Origin: Limnanthes douglasii subsp. nivea
Taxonomy: Eukaryota > Streptophyta > Magnoliopsida > Brassicales > Limnanthaceae
DNA: 64,000 nt
Direction of reading: 5' to 3'
NCBI GenBank assembly: GCA_036936605.1
Contig: JAUPFV010000005.1
Span: 121,266,453 to 121,330,452 of the forward strand
Shown here: in pieces, positions 1-9,479 of the stretch
Layout: every line of letters starts with the position of its first letter
Position numbering within the stretch: the first letter of the stretch is position 1
Notes under the pieces: model-generated
What the model was told of the DNA's origin: nothing
What the model saw: the letters and a program-made list of their open reading frames with translations, nothing else
Databases searched by the model: none
Made by a program: the position numbers and the translations under genes

Positions 1-757
1 CATTATAATGGGAAAAACATTAGACAACTAAAACCCTGAACCCTCGTAAACTGCCAAACAAGCAACAAAAATGGCGGTCGTCTTCTTTATTCACGCCACC
101 AGATACTTAAAACCACGAAAACACTGAATTTTGTCTCATACAATTTCGCATCCACAAAGTTTATGTCTCAATCAACAGCCATTCCATGAAAGCAAGATCG
201 TGTACGCGACCACGGTTACGATAACTACATGGAAAACGAGAAAAAAAAAACGCAAAACCCTCAAATTTCAATCTGTGATTCTCTCCCAACCCAATCAATC
301 ACTACCCATATCTCGTCTCGACATGCTAGCTCGCCAGTTCGGTTTCAGCTTCAAGCAAACCAAAGTCGGAGCATTCCTTCTCAAGTGAATTAACTGTCAA
401 TGAGTACAAATGTATTTGAAGTCTATGAATTCTTGAAAATTCATATAAGATAAATGGCCTCATATTACGTAATGATTTATAATCCATTTTAGTTCCTTGA
501 AACCCGTGTTAATGTCTCGTCCCATTTTGCAGTAAAAAATGGAAAATTCACATCCGAACAATCAATATACACGAAATAGATTCTGGAAAAGCCAATCAAT
601 CAACTCGGCGGTGCCTGAATCCACCGTTTTGCCTTCCTCTGTAGAATGTTCTTCGGATCAAAACGACAACAGTTTGGTGCTATGAAGTATAAAATGAAAC
701 GAGAGATGATGATAGCAATCAACTTCATAATTATACTGAAAGCTGTATAGACCAGTT
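1..757 (+). pseudogene. Unknown gene-like sequence, left copy, 5' part
   Basis: I do not recognise this gene. It is the first half of a segment that recurs in opposite orientation at 59328-60949; the left copy runs off the window start and is split at 757 by a copia insertion. A gene-like structure is visible: a first exon begins with an ATG near position 162 (MSQSTAIP...), codes about 75 residues rich in Ser, Gln and Thr, and could end at CAA|GTGAAT near 386; a TTTTGCAG acceptor precedes position 533, and the second exon reads ...NNQYTRNRFWKSQ. The other copy shares this pattern, but each copy has its own stops and indels: the left reads Gln (CAG) near 752 where the right has TAG. Most likely a duplicated, decaying host gene or gene fragment. 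The second exon start carries an in-frame TAA if spliced as drawn, so the exact structure is uncertain. Confidence 0.45.
753..757. repeat. Target site duplication of copia 1, left (CAGTT)
   Basis: Five bases directly before the left LTR, repeated at 5396-5400 directly after the right LTR. The unoccupied inverted copy near 60224 carries the site once (as TAGTT on the matching strand). Confidence 0.92.
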
Positions 758-962
758 TCTAATCTTAAAACAGATTAATATACACCGTTTTGAGACAACA
801 GGGATAATGCTAAATCTCTGATCTGATTTATTAGGTAATAGAGAGATTATTAAATAGTCCAAAGTTGAGTAGACAAAAAGACAGCACAAAGTGAAACGAC
901 AATGTGAAAAAGAAACGGACAAATTCAAAGGACACAATTAAAGTTTGAGATTAAATGCAACA
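758..962 (-). repeat. Copia 1 3' LTR
   Basis: On the minus strand it begins TGTTGCATTT and ends AGATTAGA (a non-canonical GA end). It matches 5191-5395 at about 201 of 205 positions. Its sequence is also recognisably related to the 3' LTR of the second copia element near 58756. Confidence 0.93.
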
Positions 963-974
963 CTCTCCCTCCTA
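963..974 (-). promoter_or_regulatory. Copia 1 polypurine tract
   Basis: Directly before the 3' LTR the minus strand reads AGGAGGGAGAG, a polypurine tract of the kind that primes plus-strand synthesis. Confidence 0.85.
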
Positions 975-1004
975 ATCTCAACCTCGTTTACTCAAGTTTT
1001 TGAC

Positions 1005-2047
1005 TCACAATAGTTTCCTCATGTTTTCAAACTTGACAGTAGCTAGCCCTTTTGTCAAAATATCTGCTCTTTGATCGTTGCTGCAAACATGTTTCAAGAC
1101 TACTTCTCCTCGCTCTACGCATTCCCTGATAAAGTGAAACCTTATGTCGATATGCTTGCTTCTACCATGGAACATAGGATTCTTAGCCAGGTCGATTGCA
1201 GATCGATTATCTATGCATAAAATCACTGGGCCAACAACTTCATGTGTTATCTGCCTAAGAGTATTTCTAAGCCAAATACCTTGGCAAGCTGCTGCGGTAG
1301 CAGCCATGAATTCAGCTTCACACGATGATAGAACAACACACTTCTGTTTTGTGAGACCCAAGTGATAATACTCTCATTCAAGAAATAAACTACTCCTCCT
1401 GTGCTCTTTCTATCTTCAATTTGTCCACCCAAGTCACTGTCTGAAAACCCAGTTAACACATTATTGCCACTATTCTTTGTATACACCAACCCGTGTTGTA
1501 TAGCTCCCTTAACGTACCTGAGTATTCTTTTCACTGCATCCCGGTGCCTTTTTGTGGGTTTTTCCATATATCGGCTGACTATTCCCACTGAGTATGCGAT
1601 ATCTGGTCGCGTATGAACCAAGTATCGTAGACCTCCTACCATACTCTTGTAGTCTGTAGCATTGACCAACTTTCCTGTCTCGTCTCGATCAAGCTGTTCC
1701 TTTGGATCCATTGGATACTTCGTCGGATTACAATCTGCCATGCCTGCATTTTCCAGAATTTTTCGTGCATAACTTGCTTGTTTTAATTCGATATATCCTT
1801 CTCCTTATTCAACTTCCATTCCCAAGTAGTAGCTGAGCTTTCCTATGTCGCTCATCTCGAATTGAAGCTTCATCTGGTTCTTGAAATCCTTGATTGCTAA
1901 GACACTCGTGCCTGTTACTAGAATGTCATCTACGTATACTGCAATAACCAAACTGTTTCTCCCTCCTTCCTTGTGTATACAGCATGCTCGTACGGACAAC
2001 GAGTAAATCCAAGCTTTATAAGACATGAATTCAGTTTGGCGTACCAA
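1005..2047 (-). pseudogene. pol: Copia 1 pol: C-terminal RT and RNase H, broken
   Basis: The rest of pol, in three pieces. The first (2047-1805) contains the RT active site YVDDILVTG and ends in an in-frame stop after LGMEVE. The second (1741-1247), in the same frame, holds RT thumb and the start of RNase H (SDSDLGG). A frameshift near 1360 moves the remaining RNase H into another frame (1361-1005), with CEAEFMA, the Asp in CIDNRSA and the conserved KHIDIRFHF block. All expected motifs are present, so the decay is by point lesions rather than deletion. Several ORFs on the opposite strand here are antisense shadows. Confidence 0.9.
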
Positions 2048-3981
2048 GCACGAGGCGCCTGGAGAAGTCCATACAAAGCTTTAGACAATTTGTACACTAG
2101 GTGCTCTTGTCCCTTTCTTTCAAATCCCTCTGGTTGGGCAACGTATACATCTTCCACTATATCTCCATTCAAGAAGGCCGTCTTTACGTCGAGATGGTGC
2201 ACTTCCCATTGATTTTTAGCTGCCAAAGCTAATAGCAACCTCACTGTCTCCAACCGAGTAACTGGTGCGTATACTTCATCAAAATCAATGCCATGTTCTT
2301 GTACATAACCCTTTGCTACGAGGCGTGCCTTGTATTTTACCACCTTCCCGTTGGCATCCCTTTTTAATTTATAGATCCATTTCAGACCTATGATCTTCTG
2401 TCCAGGTGGTAGACTCGTCAATTTCCATGTATCATTTGCCTCAACAGAATCCATCTCCTGCCTCATTGCTTGCCTCCAGTTGACATCTTTTGCTGCCTGT
2501 GTATAATTGACAGGTTCATCTACCCCCATGAGCCACAATTCTTCTTCATCAAGCTCTATTTCTTCTGTGACATTGTAAATTTCACTCAAAGGTCTGAATC
2601 TTTTTGGCTCTGTGCTATCATCGTAATTATCTCGATTGATTCTAGAAGCAGACGACTGAGAATGTGGAGTGGATACCTGAGTGTTACTGTAGTTGTCATA
2701 TCCAACAGAGGACTGAGAAGACTCAGAAGCCCGCGACTGTGGTGTTGACGTTTGGGTGTTATTGCCACTATGGTTGTCATCACCATACTCCACGATTTTG
2801 GTCTCATCTTGACCTGTTTCATCAACCTCAGGCATACTTGCCACAATAAAACTCTCCTGTGTCTCCTCCTTATCTGCAATCATACTCCACGACCATTGCT
2901 TCGTTTCTTCGAAAATGACGTCACGGCTTATATGTATACGATCTTCCTTGGGATCATATAAACGGTATCCTTTAGTTCCAGGCTCTCTCCCCAGATTAAC
3001 TAACTTTTTACTACGATCATCCAGCTTTGTGTTGTGCAAACTTGGAGTTTTCATGTGCGATAAGCACCCAAAGACCCGTACATGACTTATCTGCGGTTTC
3101 CTTGTTGTCCATGCTTCATACGGCGTCTTACCTGTCAATGCTCGCGTGGGTAGTCTATTGAGGATGTATACCGAGTTTCTGACTGCTTCAACCCACATCT
3201 TTGATGGCAATTGCATTTCCTTGAGACTGCTTCTAGTCATCTCCACAATAGTTCGGTTTCGACGCTCTATCACTCCGTTTTGTTGCGGAGTGTAGGGTGT
3301 CGTGAGGTGTCGCTCAATTCTTGCATTCTCACAGTATTCTTTAAACTCATTAGAATTAAATTCACCTCCTCTGTCAGTTCTCAGCACCTTGATTCTTTTC
3401 TCTGACCCGTTCTCAACCAATACACGAAACTTTTTGAATGCTTCGAATGCCTCATCCTTAGTTCTTAGAAAGTACACCCACATAAACCTGCTAAAGTCAT
3501 CAACTAACAAAAAGAAATATTTGTATCCAGAGGTGGTAGTTGGAGATATCGGACCGCACAAATCACCATGTATAAGTTCTAGTACCTTTTTTGCACTAAA
3601 CTTGGATTTGGCTGGAAATACCTTCCTGGTTTGCTTTCCTATTAAGCACCCATCACACACGACATTTGGTTTTATTATCCTGGGCATTCCTTCTACCATC
3701 TGGTGCTTAGACATGAGAGCCATGGCTTGATAATTGACGTGCCCAAGACGGTCATGCCACAATCTCGTGATGTCATCCGTTTTAGTCATCAGACATTCCT
3801 GTTTGTTAGTCTCAATAATAATTTTGTAAAGTCGATTGGCAGATCGTTTTACCTTCATCAATAATCTGTCTTTTTTGTCGTAGATCCTCAGAAATTCTCC
3901 CTTGAGTTCCACATTATTGCCTTCTTCAGAAATCTGTCCCAATGATATGATGTTATTACGTAGACTAGGTATATAATACAC
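1930..3981 (-). pseudogene. pol: Copia 1 pol: integrase and N-terminal reverse transcriptase
   Basis: A 683-codon open frame that follows the gag stop without a frame change; it starts GTG, so it has no start of its own. The integrase zinc finger is seen at H76, H81, C109 and C112 and the catalytic triad at D140, D203 and E239, followed by the usual FGCL segment near 300. Reverse transcriptase starts near residue 505 (IGLKWIYKLKRD, then HLDVKTAFLNGD). A frameshift near 1960-1980 ends the ORF just before the YVDD active site, which lies in the next frame. The integrase looks intact, but the polymerase cannot be made as one piece. Confidence 0.9.
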
Positions 3982-5091
3982 CTATCGCAGCATCTTTTCT
4001 TCTCCATTTTTGCACAGTAATATCACAGTGCCCTTTCCTTTTATCTCGACTTTTGAACCATCTCCAAAACGCACTACACCAGATATACTCTCATCCAGTT
4101 CTGCAAACTTTTCTTTAAAACCTGTCATATGACTGCTTGCACCATTGTCCAGGTACCAGACATTTGATTCGCCTGCACATTCTCCACGCCTTGGAAATTG
4201 AGTAGATAGCAGTTTGCCCTCATTCAGGAGAAGCTTTGACGAGTCTTTATCATGTTTGGCCAAGAGTAGGGCCATTTCATCATCTTCTATTGCAGCCAAA
4301 TTCGCCTCTGCTTCTTGTGTTTCCTTGTGTTTCCTTGGTTTCCTGCATTCTGAGGCGAAGTGACCATAGATATTACAGTTGAAGCATTTGATAACACTCT
4401 TGTCAAACCTTCCATGGCCTCTCTGCCTTGTGGATCTGTCACCATTGTTTCGCCTCAGCCATTCTTCACGCGTCAATATAAGCTTTTTGTTGGCTCCTTC
4501 TCGTTTAGCCCATTCCTCTTCTGTCAACGTGAGTTGAATCTCCTTCGTTTCTGTCCTTCCTTTTACTCGTTCTTCATGTGCCTTGAGTGAACCCAAAGCT
4601 TCTTCGACAATCATGCTCTCGATATCTCCAAATTGCTCCAGTGTTGAAGTTATCTGTAGGAATCTGGCAGGGACAGCACGCAGAAGTTTCTTTACGACGT
4701 ATGATTCTTCCATCGTTTCCCCCAAAGCTCGAATATTTGTAACGAGGCTATTCATTCTCATGTGAAAATCTTCAAATTTTTCATTGTCACCCATATTCAG
4801 CATTTCGAATTCAGATTTTAGGGTTTGAATCCGTGCCTTCTTTGCTTTGTCTGCACCTTGGCATAAGGTTCTTGTCATATCCCAGGCGTCCTTCGCTGTT
4901 CCCTTGTTCGCAATTGAGAGCAATACATCTTCGGGAATTGCCTGATACACCATTGCTAGCGCTATCTTATCTGTCTTCTCTTCGACAGCTACATTGGGAT
5001 CTTTTGGCACTACTGCATTCCAGACCCCTTGCGCTTGCATATAAACTTTCATTTTGATAGCCCAAGCCGTATAATTACTTCTATCCAGCAT
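3982..5091 (-). CDS. gag: Copia 1 gag and start of protease
   Basis: A 369-residue open frame. The N-terminal part matches the copia gag core (starts MLDRSNYTAW). A CX2CX4HX4C zinc knuckle lies at about residues 236-249 and binds element RNA in the capsid. The aspartic protease motif LDNGAS follows near residue 313. The ORF ends at TAG just before the sequence VYYIPSLRNN, which belongs to the same polyprotein in the same frame. One stop therefore separates gag-protease from the rest of pol. Copia elements normally encode one continuous polyprotein, so the stop is probably a mutation. The ORF is otherwise intact and could still yield Gag particles. Confidence 0.9.
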   Translation of the reverse strand: MLDRSNYTAWAIKMKVYMQAQGVWNAVVPKDPNVAVEEKTDKIALAMVYQAIPEDVLLSIANKGTAKDAWDMTRTLCQGADKAKKARIQTLKSEFEMLNMGDNEKFEDFHMRMNSLVTNIRALGETMEESYVVKKLLRAVPARFLQITSTLEQFGDIESMIVEEALGSLKAHEERVKGRTETKEIQLTLTEEEWAKREGANKKLILTREEWLRRNNGDRSTRQRGHGRFDKSVIKCFNCNIYGHFASECRKPRKHKETQEAEANLAAIEDDEMALLLAKHDKDSSKLLLNEGKLLSTQFPRRGECAGESNVWYLDNGASSHMTGFKEKFAELDESISGVVRFGDGSKVEIKGKGTVILLCKNGEEKMLR

Positions 5092-5169
5092 TGGGTAGCT
5101 TAGGCCGTACGAACCTCCTTTTTCCTTTGTTCACCTCCATCGTTAGTGAAACAAATACGTCTGCTAAGA

Positions 5170-5188
5170 CTTTCAGGCTCTGATACCA
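5170..5188 (-). promoter_or_regulatory. Copia 1 primer binding site (tRNA-iMet)
   Basis: Two bases inside the 5' LTR the minus strand reads TGGTATCAGAGCC, the standard plant copia sequence complementary to the 3' end of initiator methionine tRNA, where minus-strand DNA synthesis starts. Confidence 0.92.
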
Positions 5189-5190
5189 AA

Positions 5191-5395
5191 TCTAATCTTA
5201 AAACAGATTAATATACACCGTTTTGAGACAACAGGGATAATGCTAAATCTCTGATCTGATTTATTAGGTAATAGAGAGACTATTAAATAGTCCAAAGTTG
5301 AGTAGACAAAAAGACAGCACAAAGTGTTACGACAATGTGAAAAAGAAACGGAAAAATTCAAAGGACACAATTAAAGTTTGAGATTAAATGCAACA
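5191..5395 (-). repeat. Copia 1 5' LTR
   Basis: The upstream LTR for the minus-strand element, 205 bp, followed by the primer binding site. The promoter of the element would lie here, though I see no clear TATA box in so short an LTR. Confidence 0.93.
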
Positions 5396-5400
5396 CAGTT
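5396..5400. repeat. Target site duplication of copia 1, right (CAGTT)
   Basis: Matches 753-757 exactly; the gene-like sequence resumes directly after it. Confidence 0.92.
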
Positions 5401-6345
5401 TGGGTGCTCTTCAACTGAGCTTACCTACCCTAAGAACGAAGAGTCTTCACCATTAGATGGTTCATACTATAAATCAGATATAGATGTTGAAAGTAGTATT
5501 GAACCTGAAGATCCACAGGCGAGCATTTCATCAGGACAACTGAATCAACTTTAGGAAGCTGACTACCATATAAAAATATGTTTAGCGTCGATGGATACAT
5601 TCAGAAGTAAACTATTGTTTGTGCTTGAGTTTTGGGCCGATTGATACAGATTTTCTGATAGACGAAAGTCCTTATGCATATGAACACAGTGATGACGACC
5701 CATTTCACGATAGGCATTCTTCTACAAACTCATACAAGAATAGTAATTTGGAGAGTACTATATATACAACCCGTAAGAAATTCGTCGTCTCTTATGTCGA
5801 GGGACCACATTTAACTAAGGACGAATAGAAGCTTTTCGGTTAGAACGTGGAGACCGCCAACAGCAAGAGCCGGAAATAGTGCACCTTTATGCCTGCAAAT
5901 AACAAATTCAACCGAAGCCCAATATGTAATTCACCCACTAGAGAGGAAGAATGGGAATGGTGTACGAGTTACAAGATCAATTTGAAAATCAGACTTTATG
6001 AATGGAAGGCAGAAATTGTATTAGGTCAGTTGCCATCTCGGCCACCCAAAAGATTCAACTTGATCTATCTTAGCCGTTTTCACGTCAATTTCCTTGACGC
6101 CAAGGATTTAGTGAACCAAACATAGGTCTTACAACCATAGTAACTCATACATCTTGTATTCGTCCTCAAGTTCACACATATATATATACGGCGTCCTCGC
6201 GTCCTACATGGACGAGCCAAGATGTATGAAGATATAAGAGAGAAAAACATAATGTCGTTAAAATATATATGCCTCCCACAACTAGTGGTGTGTCATTTGT
6301 TGTCATTGTTGTATCCAACTCCAACCCCTGTCCAAGCCCTACCTG
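5401..6345 (+). pseudogene. Unknown gene-like sequence, left copy, 3' part
   Basis: Continues the sequence interrupted at 757 and matches 60224 down to 59328 on the minus strand. Conserved coding-like stretches are visible: a frame reading CSSTELTY then YYKSDIDV (5405-5550), then a 69-codon frame at 5619-5828 with SPYAYEHSDDDPFHDRHS, and a later frame with RFHVNFLDAKDL near 6070. These occupy different frames and several are shared with the other copy, suggesting exons of one acidic, Ser-rich protein separated by introns or frameshifts. No domain is recognised. Confidence 0.4.
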
Positions 6346-6464
6346 AAAATTTGTGTATGGTGTTTTTGGTTTAGAGGTAAAAAAATACCTTTTTTTTCAT
6401 GTGTGTATAAATAAAGTGAGTATATTGTTTTTTTTTCATGTGTGTATAAATAAAGTGAGTATAT
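6346..6464. repeat. Short spacer with a 39-bp direct repeat
   Basis: Between the gene-like sequence and the 9-kb duplication. It contains two adjacent near-identical units of about 38-39 bp (about 6390-6427 and 6428-6466), each a T-run followed by CATGTGTGTATAAATAAAG. Nothing else is visible. Confidence 0.7.
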
Positions 6465-6815
6465 TGATAGGTCGGGTCGGATACCAAGGGGGCGGTGAGC
6501 TTTGGAAGGTCTTGAGAATGCGTGGCCTTTGTTGTTACGGCCAGGGTACGATTCAGGGAAGGAGGGTGGGCTCGGTATGGGGTTTAGTCTAGGAGTTTGA
6601 GCAGAGGGGTGGGCAGCAGTGTGGACTATTGTGGAGGTCTGGTTTTGGTTGTTGGGGGGAAGAGGTTTGTTGGCAAAGGTTGCATGTTGGAGCGAGAGGA
6701 CGGCAGTTGATATGACACTGGTTTGTGGTGGGGGAGTGGTAAACGGGTGAAGTGTTGAGGGTTGAGCATTATTGAAGAGGTTGTTGTGTTGCGATTTAAA
6801 TACTTACAGTTCGTA
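6465..6815 (-). pseudogene. L1 ORF1 N-terminal fragment (copy A)
   Basis: The minus strand reads a Pro/Gln/Thr-rich N-terminal region that continues into RPSKAHRPLGIRPDLS, the same as the L1 at 17891. Here the frame passes unbroken through FPESYPGRN, whereas copy B has lost a base at that spot. Copy A thus preserves the older reading of this L1 ORF1 start. The fragment stops abruptly at 6465, the duplication edge. Confidence 0.75.
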
Positions 6816-7524
6816 TTGTATTTGTTGTTTGAAAAATCAAGACTTGTTTATCGTGTAATAGATTAACTATTGCTTCTTCCATATGTATATATTATATTTA
6901 TTCATTAGTCATTGAAGATTTATGAATACGTTTAGTTCAAAAACTATTTTATGTTATAATTTTCAGAAAAGTATTGCTATTTTCCTCCAGAAAACATGTT
7001 GGGTTTGGTATATTTTCAACTTTTACAATTTTCATTACTCTCGATATTATCTTGTTCTATAATTAGTCAACCAACCTAATTCAAACCACAAACAGTTTTT
7101 AACACAAAATGCTTTTTATTGAATTTGGGTTCAGATTTTTTAACCCACAAACGAAAAAAGGTACTCACATAATACATGATAAATTAAACAATAATCATAT
7201 ATCAAACTAAAACCTTAGTGAAATTTTACTTTTCATAGAGTACAACATGTAAATCACATACCCTCATAATCACTACGTATCGATTTTTAACTGGTCTACT
7301 ATATTAAATTTGAGATATCTGAATTAAAATTAAATTTAATGAATAAGAGAAAACTTGATCATTGTATTATTTAACCAAATATATGCATGCAATACTGAAA
7401 TTATAAAAATAATTTAAAATTATACTAAAATACTAGATTATCATCGAAACAATAGTCCCACTAAATAAATAGCATATAAACTAAGGTTATTCAGGCCTTA
7501 TGTTTGTAAAAAAACTAATGTGAT
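6816..7524. other. AT-rich sequence without recognised feature (copy A)
   Basis: No ORF of note and no repeat structure seen; the same sequence recurs at about 18156-18866. Confidence 0.6.
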
Positions 7525-7905
7525 AACTCATTAGTGAAATTATCTACAACCATAAATTTTGTATCGATGTGCTCAACCTTGATATGACCATCGCAGATTC
7601 TCCATTTAACATAGAGGAACTTGATGTCTATGAGTTTCCACTTACTTGAGATAAGTTTATTGTTTGAGAATATAATGACAGAACCATTGTCAGAGTAGAA
7701 TACGACGATCTTTCAATCTTTATATTTTATGAAATTCTATAACAAAAGTTATGAGTCGTAGGGTATGATTTAATACCTCCAAACATGACATATACTCAAC
7801 AACCATTTTGGAGGCTATAACGGAAGTTAATTTCTCATTCTTTAACGAGATGACCTTTTTACCTATAATAAATACATAACCAATTATAGATGGTCTGGTG
7901 TGCAC

Positions 7906-7939
<34 letters not shown>

Positions 7940-8175
7940 CGAAATAACATATGATCTCCAAGCTATCTAACATGTTGGGTGTCAAACCGTAATGCTTGGT
8001 TTTTTCAAATCCCAGAGGAACCTATTGACTGCATTCCAATGGTGAACTCCTAGATTGCTCAAATAATTCCTTAATATTCATTTTGGAAACGGTATGTTCT
8101 GGTCTACATAAGCATACATGAAACTTCCAACAATCAAAGAAAATGGGCATGTCTTCATGAATTCAATATCTGATT
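7525..8175 (-). pseudogene. pol: Decayed copia RT/RNase H remnant (copy A)
   Basis: Broken minus-strand reading matches copia pol in collinear order. Near 8140-8010 is the VGSFMYA block, near 7960 the LDSLEI segment, at 7905-7720 an open stretch of about 60 codons (TRPSIIGYVFIIGKK, corresponding to the STSGYVF block of copia RNase H, then EYMSCLEV), and at 7690-7525 the final SDNGS ... WKLIDIKFLYVKW block. No LTR is attached. Old and inert. Confidence 0.75.
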
Positions 8176-8720
8176 TTTTAAGGGCATTGACTTAGTGATA
8201 GATTATCATTTTGGACTACGAGGGTATGCATTGGTTTGCCGTGTTCCAGGCATAACATTGTAAGAGATATTGTAGTTGTCGAAATAAGATTGAGGTTATT
8301 TTCTTTTCTCTTACAGGAAAAACCAAGGCTTGAGTACAATCATTACCTCCGGGACGTATCAATATTTGAGAGAAACTAGCTTAATTTTTTTATGCTAAAG
8401 CATAACTGACATAACTAGCTTAACTATATCAATATTCATGTTTTTGCCAGAGCATAGCAAAAGAGCTCTATATTTTTACCGTTGTCTGGAGAAAATAAAG
8501 TTAAATGGATATGATTATTGGTATTATTATTTATTTAAAAATAAAAAAAATCAAAGAAAACATACGAGATATTGTAGTTGTTGGGAAAGTCAATCCTCCT
8601 GATGCAATAACCTAGTGTACCGATTATTTTCAGAAGAGTTATCTGTTTTTCAATATAAAAAATAAGATAAAATAAATCATAAAACAAAACCAAGTAGACA
8701 ATAAAGATTTAAGTAGGTTA

Positions 8721-8854
8721 GGATGCCCCCAAGGGGGTATCCGAGTTGGTTGAGTATGGTGTGCTTGTGATCAAAGATCATGAGTTCGAGTCCCTCTACA
8801 TACGCTTTCTCGGCTGAGCCTGTCCCCTTGTGTGGTTAATTATTTAACAAAAAG
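8721..8854 (+). mobile_element. tRNA-derived SINE (copy A)
   Basis: An internal pol III promoter is visible: a box A-like TATCCGAGTTGG near 8738 and box B GAGTTCGAGTCC near 8790, spaced as in a tRNA. A tRNA-unrelated 3' part ends near TTATTTAACAAAAAG before a TA microsatellite. The cloverleaf is not intact, so this is a SINE rather than a tRNA gene. It is also in copy B, so it was there before the duplication. Confidence 0.72.
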
Positions 8855-9225
8855 AATATATATATATATATATATATATTAAAAGATAAAATTTACATTA
8901 ATTAATTTTTAAATTAAAATCGATAGTTAATAATTATGAATATAAATATAAATTATAAATATTTTAACTCAGTTAATTTTTTTGAAAATATTGGTATTTT
9001 TTACCATTTCTAAAAGTACTAGAATTATTCAACAACATATAATCTATTAAGATTTATATTTTATAATAAATCAATATATATAAAAACACAATTTGTAAAA
9101 AATAAAAAGAATATCGTGAAGATCTTAATATGGGATTAAGTTTCCTATATAGAAAAATAATATATATATATATATATAATCTAAATTTCTCTCATTTATA
9201 TCGAATTAATTTTTCATAATTCACC
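8855..9225. repeat. AT-rich DNA with TA microsatellites (copy A)
   Basis: Two TA runs, near 8856-8880 and 9160-9178, in very AT-rich sequence. The second is much longer in copy B (about 20508-20565). Confidence 0.8.
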
Positions 9226-9242
9226 AACATCAATTTATATAA
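9226..9242. repeat. L1 target site duplication, 5' (copy A)
   Basis: AACATCAATTTATATAA, repeated at 15284-15300 directly after the poly(A) tail. The first one or two A are ambiguous with the tail. The same 17-bp pair flanks the L1 in copy B. Confidence 0.93.
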
Positions 9243-9479
9243 ATCCTATAAGATCACATGTAATAACATATGATAGAGCAGAAAAAAAAGCTCCAAGAAT
9301 CAAGATTCCTTGTTTCAATTGTTTGCTTCTCAGTTCATCTTCTCTGATGAATTGATCTTCTTCCTCTTAATTGATCTCTTGATTTGATAGATTCTTCTAT
9401 CTTTTTCGTTTATTCTGGGTTTGTAACAGAGTTCTCTGTTTTTTGGAATTTTTGATTTTTCTTATTCTCTGTTGCTATT

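Larger units (their letters stand above)
758..5395 (-). mobile_element. Ty1/copia LTR retrotransposon (Tork/TNT1-like), minus strand
   Basis: A complete, defective copia element 4,638 bp long. Two 205-bp LTRs (758-962 and 5191-5395) flank gag and pol in copia order: gag, protease, integrase, reverse transcriptase, RNase H. The 5-bp repeat CAGTT lies immediately outside both LTRs (753-757, 5396-5400). The inverted second copy of the host sequence (near 60220-60230) has this site once and unoccupied, which proves the boundaries. The LTRs differ at about 4 of 205 positions, so the insertion is fairly young. Pol is broken by two in-frame stops and two frameshifts, so the copy cannot move on its own. 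The Tork/TNT1 label rests on general similarity of the integrase and RT. Confidence 0.95.

Noticed and set aside
131..388. The 85-codon ORF at the window start as the coding frame of the unknown gene
   Set aside because: The alternative frame starting MSQSTAIP has less biased composition and leads to a plausible splice donor; the 85-codon frame runs through a Lys/Arg-rich stretch and ends without a donor. The choice is not certain.
1144..4765. Plus-strand ORFs across the first copia element
   Set aside because: They are antisense shadows of gag and pol; the minus-strand frames hold all the domain motifs.
8721..8800. tRNA gene
   Set aside because: The A and B boxes are present but the sequence does not fold into a complete cloverleaf with an acceptor stem, and it continues into a SINE tail.
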